Origin: an uncultured Erysipelotrichaceae bacterium
GTDB taxonomy: Bacteria; Bacillota_I; Bacilli_A; Erysipelotrichales; Coprobacillaceae
Length of the DNA stretch: 5,257 nucleotides
Assembly: GCA_945981915.1 (NCBI GenBank)
Contig: CAMFRJ010000118.1
Coordinates: 1 to 5,257, forward strand
Reading direction: 5' to 3'
Part shown: in pieces, positions 1 through 5,220 of the stretch
How positions within the stretch are numbered: the first letter of the stretch is position 1
How the letters are laid out: each line of letters begins with the position of its first letter
Notes under the pieces: model-generated
Seen by the model: only the letters and a program-made list of their open reading frames with translations
Databases searched by the model: none
What the model was told of the DNA's origin: nothing
Position numbers and translations under genes: made by a program

Positions 1-45
1 GATTCGCCTTAGTCTCGTGGGCTCGGAGATGTGTATAAGAGACAG
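1..45. other. Illumina Nextera adapter carry-over (not genomic)
   Basis: Bases 12-45 match the Nextera transposase read-2 adapter. They end in the 19-base Tn5 mosaic end AGATGTGTATAAGAGACAG at 27-45. Bases 4-11 (TCGCCTTA) match the i7 index of Nextera N701, and bases 1-3 (GAT) match the end of the P7 sequence that precedes the index. The order P7, index, adapter, insert is exactly that of a library molecule. The segment is therefore untrimmed synthetic sequence, and real genomic sequence starts at 46. It also supplies a false C-terminus and stop codon to the permease gene reading into it on the minus strand. Confidence 0.98.
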
Positions 46-1217
46 GAATAAGCAACTATTGAATTGACAACAGGTACAAAGATAAATGGAATCATCATCA
101 ATGGATTTAATACCATTGGTAAACCAAAGATAATTGGTTCGTTGATATTAAAGATTGCAGGACCAATTGATAATTTTCCCAAAGTTTTTAATTCTTTTGA
201 TTTAGAACGTAATAATAGGATACATAATCCTAATGTGGATCCTCCACCACCTAAACAAATAACATATGACCAGAATGGTTGTGTAAAGAAATGAGTAATG
301 GCAGTTCCGTTTGAAAAAGCAGTAATGTTTTCCATTAAGTACATTTGCATAAATGGTAAACGAATTGGTTGTGTAATACTTGCACCATGTAATCCAAAGA
401 ACCAGAATACTTGCGCAATCATAGTAATTAAACAGATACCTATTAATGAATCCAATCCAGATACAGCAGGAGCTAGGATTGTCATAATGACACTTGGTAA
501 TAATTGACCACTAAATCCTTGAATCATTAATGATAATGAATAAAAGATTGCAATACAAGTAAATAATGGAATAATTGCATCAAATGATGAAGCAATTGCA
601 GGTGGAACACCTTCAGGTAATTTAAAACGAATATTCTTTTCTAATAAGAAACGAATAATTTCGACACAGCCAATAGAAACAATAATTGCTGTAAAGATAC
701 CTTTTGCGTCCAAGAAAGTTGTTGGTATGTAATTTGCAGCAGTTGCCAACAAATCATCTACTTTTGCTCCTTCAGTAATAAGGGTTGCATTAACAGCTTT
801 CACTACTGGTGAAGACACAATTAAAAATACAGCTGTAGATACAATAGAAGCATTTAATTCAGCAATTTTATATCTTTTTGCTAAATTGTATGCGATAGCA
901 AAAGCAATAAATAATCCCATCAAAGCCATTGTCATATTGTATGGCAATTGTAAGGCGGCTTTATTGACTTGAGCCCAATTGTACCAACCCAACAACAAGT
1001 CACTGAAAAATCCCCAATTAGGTAATGTTTCAGGTTTAAATGGTGGTGTTGACACAATTAAACAAACCCCACCAAGAATTGATAATGGAATTGCGACAAC
1101 CATACCATCACGAATAGAAGCTAAATGTCTTTGGTTAGCTACTTTATTAGCGATAGGCACTAATGTACGATCAGCGATCCCATTAAACTTTTCCATGAAT
1201 TTTTCCATGAAGTTCAT
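46..1217 (-). CDS. celB: PTS lactose/cellobiose-family EIIC permease, 3'-truncated by adapter
   Basis: Membrane sugar-channel subunit (EIIC) of a phosphotransferase system, predicted to move a beta-glucoside such as cellobiose across the membrane while the EIIA/EIIB partners phosphorylate it. 390 native residues are present. The conserved N-terminal block QRHLASIRDG lies at 29-38 and is followed by many hydrophobic membrane segments. The FGLHG motif is at 274-278 (His277), and FNINEPIIFG at 356-365 carries the NEP motif with Glu360. By analogy with the ChbC structure, His277 and Glu360 should contact the sugar. Relatives are about 430-450 residues, so roughly the last 40-60 are missing. The apparent tail CLLYTSPSPRD and its stop come from the adapter. 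The start at 1217 has GGAGG (complement of 1226-1230) 8 bases upstream. Two further Met codons follow in a tandem MEKF repeat, but the ribosome site favours the first. No EIIA or EIIB gene is visible. Substrate (cellobiose, lactose, chitobiose or another beta-glucoside) is inferred from the neighbouring hydrolase. Confidence 0.93.
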
Positions 1218-1225
1218 CTTTTCTT

Positions 1226-1255
1226 CCTCCCTTATTTATGTCTGAATTTATTATA
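1226..1255 (-). promoter_or_regulatory. Promoter -10 and ribosome binding site of the EIIC gene
   Basis: Read on the minus strand, a consensus TATAAT lies at 1255-1250 and GGGAGG ends 8 bases before the ATG. No good -35 hexamer lies 16-18 bases upstream of the -10 box; the best-placed sequence resembles AAGATT. This pattern fits a promoter that needs an activator, and two operator-like repeats lie just upstream. The transcribed leader would be only about 25 bases, too short for a riboswitch or a BglG/LicT-type antiterminator. Confidence 0.55.
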
Positions 1256-1281
1256 AACAAAGGGTCATCGACAATCTTCAA

Positions 1282-1320
1282 AATTCCAAACATGTGAAAC
1301 GATTTCCAAAATATGGAAAT
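1282..1320. promoter_or_regulatory. Two operator-like repeats 20 bp apart upstream of the EIIC gene
   Basis: Bases 1302-1320 form a perfect interrupted palindrome, ATTTCC then 7 bases then GGAAAT. A second, degenerate copy lies at 1285-1300. Aligned at an offset of exactly 20 bases, both copies share TCCAAA and, after 5 variable bases, GAAA. Twenty base pairs is close to two helical turns, so a dimeric regulator could bind both on one DNA face. Their centres lie roughly 50 and 70 bases upstream of the expected transcription start, a position more typical of activators than of repressors. The regulator is unknown and no regulator gene is in the window. Confidence 0.4.
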
Positions 1321-1330
1321 ATACAATAAA

Positions 1331-1359
1331 AGTGATCATCGCTATGATTGATGATCACT
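1331..1359 (-). terminator. Intrinsic terminator of the diguanylate cyclase gene
   Basis: The arms AGTGATCATC (1331-1340) and GATGATCACT (1350-1359) are perfect complements, giving a 10-bp stem with a 9-base loop. On the minus strand the stem is followed by TTTTATTG. The 5' arm of the minus-strand hairpin lies inside the end of the cyclase gene, encoding its last residues (SDHQS), and the TAG stop falls in the loop. It separates the cyclase gene from the permease promoter downstream, so the two minus-strand genes are probably separate transcription units. Confidence 0.8.
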
Positions 1360-3387
1360 ATTTTGATAAATAAACATGATATTTTGATATAGTTCATCTT
1401 GATAAGTGTGATGCTGAGTGTAAGAAACACAAGATAAAAAATGAGATGAATCTAGTTTTAAGATAAACATGGTTTTGGCAACACCTTGCTTTAAAAAAGA
1501 GACAAATTCTTTTGATAATTTACATTCATCATTATCTTGATAGACCAGACAATCTGTAAGATTTAATAATTGAAGATCAAGAGGATCCATGATCATTTCT
1601 TTATCAGCTACCTGATATGATCTAGATGAAAACCATAAATGATGTTGTTGAACATACTTACTTTTCATTGTCAGCAAGGAGATACGATTCATTTGATAAT
1701 AAGAACCAATGTATGACATGATCTGTTGAAAAGCTTCATTATCCAAAAGAGCTTGTTGGATCATTTGATTGAGATCAATGACATTGTCTTGTATTTCTAT
1801 CTGCTCTTCAATAGAAGCAAGTAAAAAATGATTACGGCCTGTATTTTTAACCATATAGAGAGCTTTATCTGCCTGTTTAAATAATTGTTCAAAAGTATAT
1901 GGTTTTTGATCACTGACATAGCATCCACCAATGCTTGTCGTAATTGTTAATTCATGTTCATAATGCAGATGCCTTACTTTTTGACAAATAATCTTAGCTA
2001 TGTCATAAGATTGTTGATGATTGAGATCTTTTAACAAAATCATAAATTCATCTCCACCAATTCTTATAAGAATGTGAGGCTCAGTAATGATCTCACGAAG
2101 ACATTTAGAAAAATCAACAAGAACCCGATTCCCAAATAAATGACCATAATTATCGTTAACCGTTTTAAAATAATCAATATCCAAGACAAACAAAGCATAA
2201 TTATGAGGTACTTGTTGTAAATACTGATTGATTCTTTCTTTGCCACTTTCTAAATTGAATAATTGTGTCAAAGAATCTGTTTGTACTTTTTTTTCTAATT
2301 GAAATTTATGATTCCATTCTGTCGTAATGTCTCTTGCAGTTGCAAGAACGATAGCGGGCTGCTCATTTTTATCATAGATGATGGTTGAGTCCATTAGTTT
2401 TCGAACATACTGGTTTGTTCCCCTGATATGTTCTCTAATTTCAATAGGACCATTTATTTTTCTTAAAAATAAGTTAATGACAAGATGTTTATCTTCTAAA
2501 AAAACAGTGGAACGATCAGAGGCTACATAATCTAAATAGTGATCATAGATTTTTTTCTTAGCCTCTTCTTGAATATCAATGATCATACTATCATTTTTAA
2601 TGTCATATTCTAAAATAGAAATAGAGTTGTCTTTTAAAGCTAAAGAATATTTTTGTTTTTGCACTTCTAAATCTAATTCTGTATTTTTTAATGATGTAAT
2701 ATCACTGATAAAGGCGTTGATGATATATTGATCTTCATATAATATCTTTTTTCCTTGTTCTAGTACCCATATGGATGAACCATCTTTTTTGATCATACGA
2801 TATTCTATAGAGTAGTTGTCTTCATTATTAATAATATTTAAAAGATGATGTTTAACTTTTTCTCTATCATCTTCATCAATTGCAGATAAAGAACCTGAAT
2901 GATCTTGTAAATAAGTTTCTTTTGTATAACCTAGTAATTTTGGTAATGTTTGATTAATAAATCGATAAGTATGCATGTCATCTAAATAATATGAACATAA
3001 ACCAATGACATAAGATTCTTTGAATAACTGATATATCTCTTTTTGATCGTGATTGTACTCTTTTGATATATGTAAATAATTGATCTTTTGTTTATGAAAA
3101 CCAGCTGTGATATGAAAGCACTGCATCTCACTTTGGTTAATTTGAATATGATAAGTTCCTTGCACTAAACAATCATTGATCAAAGAAAGCTGAATATCTA
3201 TAATGTCATAATGATTTGAAGAAAGACAAATATCTGAAAATAGAGTGACAAAATCATGGTACTGATATTTTTTTTCATAAAAGCCATTGATATCATGAGA
3301 AATCATGCTGATTGAAGCATGAAGATCTTGATGATGATAAAGCTCAAGAAAAAGTTTTTTTAAATCGTCAACATATGCTAGATTCAT
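1342..3387 (-). CDS. Diguanylate cyclase with NTF2-like, two PAS, GGDEF and GAF-like domains
   Basis: Predicted cytosolic enzyme making the second messenger c-di-GMP from two GTP; no signal peptide or membrane segment is visible. Counted from the ATG at 3387 it has 681 residues. Residues ~1-112 resemble the SnoaL/NTF2-like domain often found before Bacillota GGDEF domains, ending in the typical LHIS. A PAS domain spans ~120-235 and a degenerate second PAS ~242-357, ending ATARDIT. GGDEF spans ~367-524. It starts DSLTQLFN and has metal ligands Asp403 and Asp405 in DIDYFK, NDNYGH at 411-416, GGDEF intact at 444-448, and the late motif ADKALYMVKNTGRN. The RxxD product-inhibition site expected before GGDEF is replaced by TEPH (435-438). 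Residues ~535-681 look GAF-like. There is no EAL domain. The gene has its own promoter and terminator between two sugar genes. The sensed signals are unknown. Activity is likely because all catalytic motifs are present. NTF2 and GAF calls are less certain than PAS and GGDEF. Confidence 0.93.
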   Translation of the reverse strand: MNLAYVDDLKKLFLELYHHQDLHASISMISHDINGFYEKKYQYHDFVTLFSDICLSSNHYDIIDIQLSLINDCLVQGTYHIQINQSEMQCFHITAGFHKQKINYLHISKEYNHDQKEIYQLFKESYVIGLCSYYLDDMHTYRFINQTLPKLLGYTKETYLQDHSGSLSAIDEDDREKVKHHLLNIINNEDNYSIEYRMIKKDGSSIWVLEQGKKILYEDQYIINAFISDITSLKNTELDLEVQKQKYSLALKDNSISILEYDIKNDSMIIDIQEEAKKKIYDHYLDYVASDRSTVFLEDKHLVINLFLRKINGPIEIREHIRGTNQYVRKLMDSTIIYDKNEQPAIVLATARDITTEWNHKFQLEKKVQTDSLTQLFNLESGKERINQYLQQVPHNYALFVLDIDYFKTVNDNYGHLFGNRVLVDFSKCLREIITEPHILIRIGGDEFMILLKDLNHQQSYDIAKIICQKVRHLHYEHELTITTSIGGCYVSDQKPYTFEQLFKQADKALYMVKNTGRNHFLLASIEEQIEIQDNVIDLNQMIQQALLDNEAFQQIMSYIGSYYQMNRISLLTMKSKYVQQHHLWFSSRSYQVADKEMIMDPLDLQLLNLTDCLVYQDNDECKLSKEFVSFLKQGVAKTMFILKLDSSHFLSCVSYTQHHTYQDELYQNIMFIYQNSDHQS

Positions 3388-3400
3388 GATGATCACCTCT
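3388..3400 (-). promoter_or_regulatory. Shine-Dalgarno site that fixes the cyclase start at ATG 3387
   Basis: On the minus strand AGAGGTGAT (3400-3392) is an excellent match to the anti-Shine-Dalgarno end of 16S rRNA. An in-frame GTG at 3396-3394 extends the open frame by three residues, but this GTG is itself part of the Shine-Dalgarno sequence and has no ribosome site of its own. The ATG at 3387-3385 is 8 bases after AGAGG, the ideal spacing. It is therefore the preferred start. Confidence 0.85.
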
Positions 3401-3406
3401 TATTTT

Positions 3407-3435
3407 ATTATAGTTGAAGTATCATTCAAAAAAAA
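3407..3435 (-). promoter_or_regulatory. Probable promoter of the cyclase gene with an inverted repeat in its spacer
   Basis: A consensus TATAAT lies at 3412-3407 on the minus strand. The hexamer 17 bases further upstream is a run of T, a weak -35. The spacer holds a perfect inverted repeat TTGAA (3414-3418) and TTCAA (3425-3429), 6 bases apart, which could be an operator between -35 and -10. The leader to the ATG would be about 13 bases, containing little more than the Shine-Dalgarno site. In so AT-rich a region the repeat could be chance. Confidence 0.45.
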
Positions 3436-3621
3436 GAAATTTACATATTTCATTTCTTATTTTGCTTCAAATATTCCTTTTTATAGATGATTTTAAGCAA
3501 AGAAAGTCAAGGGATAAAAAGACTGAATCAAATGATAAAGGTTTTTATTGAGAAAATCATTTTCATTATAGTTATTGAATGATTTAAAATGTGAAAATTA
3601 ATTTAAACGTTGCTATAAATA
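3436..3621. other. AT-rich divergent intergenic region; weak hairpins, no gene seen
   Basis: This stretch separates the minus-strand cyclase from the plus-strand hydrolase. No open frame with a ribosome site was found, and no c-di-GMP riboswitch, tRNA or antiterminator sequence was recognised. Structures seen are AAGAAAT (3434-3440) with ATTTCTT (3452-3458), a 7-bp stem that on the minus strand runs into eight T residues; TTTGCTT (3461-3467) with AAGCAAA (3495-3501), across a long loop; and the palindrome AAATTAATTT at 3595-3604. All are AT-rich and of uncertain meaning. Confidence 0.5.
3552..3564. promoter_or_regulatory. Perfect 13-bp palindrome upstream of the hydrolase promoter
   Basis: GAAAAT (3552-3557) and ATTTTC (3559-3564) are perfect inverted repeats around a single C. 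The centre lies roughly 100 bases upstream of the expected hydrolase transcription start and about 150 bases upstream of the cyclase start, so it could serve either gene as an operator. It does not match the permease-side repeats closely. Such AT-rich palindromes also arise by chance, hence the low confidence. Confidence 0.25.
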
Positions 3622-3650
3622 TTTACGCAAAAAATCTTTTACAATATAAT
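3622..3650 (+). promoter_or_regulatory. Sigma-A-type promoter of the GH1 hydrolase gene
   Basis: TTTACG (3622-3627, four of six matches to TTGACA) is separated by exactly 17 bases from a perfect TATAAT at 3645-3650. Transcription would start near 3657, leaving a leader of about 30 bases. That is enough for a ribosome site but not for a riboswitch or an antiterminator hairpin. Confidence 0.7.
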
Positions 3651-3671
3651 AGAAATAGAAGAGTTATAATT

Positions 3672-3680
3672 AAGGAGGAG
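3672..3680 (+). promoter_or_regulatory. Ribosome binding site of the GH1 hydrolase gene
   Basis: AAGGAGGAG contains the full AGGAGG core at 3673-3678, 7 bases before the ATG at 3686. This strong and well-spaced site fixes the start. Confidence 0.9.
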
Positions 3681-3685
3681 AATAA

Positions 3686-5086
3686 ATGACTTATCAATTA
3701 CCTAAAGATTTTTTCTTTGGTGCAGCAATGTCTGGACCACAAACCGAAGGTTCATGGAATGTAGGAGGAAGATTACGTTCATATTGGGATATGTATTCTG
3801 ATATGGAAATCAATGCTTTTCATAATAATGTAGGATCATATGTAGGAAATGATATGTATCATAAGTATGAAGAAGATATCAAATTATTAAAGAGCATGAA
3901 TTTTAAATCTTTTAGAACTTCCATTCAATGGACAAGATTATTAGATCAAGATGGAAATATCAATCCTCAAGGAGCAGCATGGTATCATAAGTTAATTGAT
4001 TGTGCTAATGAAAATGGAATAGATATTTTTATCAATATGTATCATTTTGATATGCCTGAATATCTTGTGAAAAGAGGAGGCTGGCAAAATCGTGAAGTCG
4101 TTGAGGCATATGGAAATTTTGTAAGAAAAGCTTTAGAAGAATTTGGTGGAAAAGTAAAATATTGGTTCACGTTTAATGAACCAATTGTAGAACCTGAACA
4201 ACAATTTTTACATGGAGTATGGTATCCGTATTTAAAAGATTTTAAACAATCTATTAACGTTCAATACAATATTGCTTTAGCGCATTGTTTAGCAGTGATG
4301 AATTTTAGAGAATTACAAAAAGCAGGAAAATTAATTGATGGTGCTAAGATTGGAATGATCAACTGTTTTGCACCACCATATACAAAAGATAATCCATCTC
4401 CAGAAGATCTAGAAGCTGTTCGTATGACAGATGGATTGCATAATCGTTGGTGGCTTGATTTGGTTGCCAATGGACATTTACCACAAGATGTCTTAGATAC
4501 TGTTGAAAATGATTGGCATGTACACATTAATAGACGTCCAGGGGATGAAGCAATTTTAGCACAAGGTAAAGTAGACTGGTTAGGATTTAACTATTATCAA
4601 CCAACACGTGTACAAGCTCCTGATGCACAATTTGATGAAAATGGTTTACCATGTATTGCGAAACCTTATATCTGGCCAGAAAGAAAGATGAATGTTTATC
4701 GTGGTTGGGAAATTTATCCAAAGGGAATCTATGATTTTGGAATGAAGATTAAAGAAGAGTATCCAGATTTGCCATTCTTTATTTCTGAAAATGGTATGGG
4801 TGTTGAAGGTGAAGAAAAATTCATGGATGAAAATGGAGTCATTCAAGATGATTATCGTATTGAATTCGTTAGAGATCATTTGGAATGGATTGCTAAATCT
4901 ATTGAAGATGGAGCTAACTGTTTAGGATATCATTACTGGGGAGCAATCGATAACTGGTCTTGGTGTAATGCATTTAAGAATCGTTATGGATTTGTCAGAG
5001 TATGTTTGGATGACGGATATAAACGTAAAGAAAAGAAATCAGCTTCTTGGATTAGAGAAGTTGCAAAAACAAATTCATTTGAATAA
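3686..5086 (+). CDS. GH1 6-phospho-beta-glucosidase (or 6-phospho-beta-galactosidase)
   Basis: Cytosolic retaining beta-glycosidase of glycoside hydrolase family 1, predicted to split 6-phospho-beta-glucosides delivered by the PTS into glucose 6-phosphate and a free sugar or aglycone. Its 466 residues are full length for the family, with no signal peptide. The N-terminal GH1 signature region is FFFGAAMSGPQTEG (9-22), with glycone-binding Gln19. MYHFDMP holds His120. The acid/base is Glu165 in TFNEP, and the nucleophile is Glu368 in ISENG. In the phosphate-binding region, DNWSWCNAFKNRYG aligns without gaps to lactococcal LacG. Ser425 and Tyr434 match LacG Ser428 and Tyr437, but LacG Lys435 is replaced by Asn432, with Lys431 one place earlier. 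Ordinary beta-glucosidases have Glu where Ser425 stands, so a 6-phospho substrate is favoured. The gene has its own promoter and strong ribosome site, and two TAA stops (5084-5089). It is divergent from the cyclase. Glucosidase versus galactosidase cannot be settled from sequence alone, so no symbol is given. Confidence 0.93.
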   Translation: MTYQLPKDFFFGAAMSGPQTEGSWNVGGRLRSYWDMYSDMEINAFHNNVGSYVGNDMYHKYEEDIKLLKSMNFKSFRTSIQWTRLLDQDGNINPQGAAWYHKLIDCANENGIDIFINMYHFDMPEYLVKRGGWQNREVVEAYGNFVRKALEEFGGKVKYWFTFNEPIVEPEQQFLHGVWYPYLKDFKQSINVQYNIALAHCLAVMNFRELQKAGKLIDGAKIGMINCFAPPYTKDNPSPEDLEAVRMTDGLHNRWWLDLVANGHLPQDVLDTVENDWHVHINRRPGDEAILAQGKVDWLGFNYYQPTRVQAPDAQFDENGLPCIAKPYIWPERKMNVYRGWEIYPKGIYDFGMKIKEEYPDLPFFISENGMGVEGEEKFMDENGVIQDDYRIEFVRDHLEWIAKSIEDGANCLGYHYWGAIDNWSWCNAFKNRYGFVRVCLDDGYKRKEKKSASWIREVAKTNSFE

Positions 5087-5107
5087 TAAAAAAACGCCAA
5101 AAAATGA
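5087..5107 (+). terminator. Possible interrupted terminator of the hydrolase gene (5' half only)
   Basis: Just after the double stop comes AAAAAAACGCC (ending at 5098) and then an A-run. This looks like the A-tract and ascending arm of a typical Bacillota terminator, whose other arm would read GGCG followed by T. No such arm is present before the apparent insertion-sequence end at about 5110. I infer that the terminator was split by the insertion; only half is visible, so this is tentative. Confidence 0.3.
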
Positions 5108-5159
5108 TGTGTACCCAAAATCCTGGACACGTTAAAATTTAATTATATTAGTTTAGCAC

Positions 5160-5204
5160 ATGGATGCTAACCTGTATTGAACAGGTGGCATCCATTTTGT
5201 TTTT
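5160..5204 (+). terminator. Strong intrinsic terminator reading out of the hydrolase gene
   Basis: ATGGATGC (5160-5167) pairs with GCATCCAT (5188-5195), and ACCTGT (5170-5175) pairs with ACAGGT (5181-5186). A small internal loop separates the two stems and a 5-base apical loop closes the hairpin. On the plus strand a T-rich tract with one G follows at 5195-5204. It would stop transcription arriving from the hydrolase. The same DNA encodes the conserved WMPPVQYRLAS tail of the putative transposase on the other strand. On the minus strand no T-tract follows, so it looks one-directional. Confidence 0.75.
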
Positions 5205-5220
5205 GAGAGTGTAAAATTAA

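Noticed and set aside
64..507. Plus-strand open frames of 76 and 69 codons opposite the permease
   Set aside because: They lie antisense to a clearly conserved membrane protein, lack convincing ribosome sites and resemble no family.
1294..1309. cre-like catabolite repression site upstream of the permease (TGAAACGATTTCCA)
   Set aside because: The GAAA and TTTC arms and central CG recall the CcpA site, but the spacing is one base short, so the core does not line up with the consensus. The operator-like repeats explain the same bases better.
3434..3458. AAGAAAT/ATTTCTT hairpin with T-tract on the minus strand as a terminator
   Set aside because: The 7-bp stem has a single G-C pair and lies upstream of the cyclase promoter, where no minus-strand gene precedes it.
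3602..3615. cre-like sequence TTTAAACGTTGCTA before the hydrolase -35
   Set aside because: It keeps the CG core but misses three of the eleven fixed consensus positions on this strand and more on the other. That is too weak in AT-rich DNA.
3400..3685. c-di-GMP riboswitch or BglG/LicT antiterminator in the divergent region
   Set aside because: No GEMM-type conserved core or RAT-like paired sequence was seen. The inferred leaders of both genes are only about 13-30 bases.
4261..4879. Minus-strand open frames opposite the GH1 gene
   Set aside because: Shadows of a well-supported hydrolase that carries both catalytic glutamates. No ribosome sites or family features were seen.
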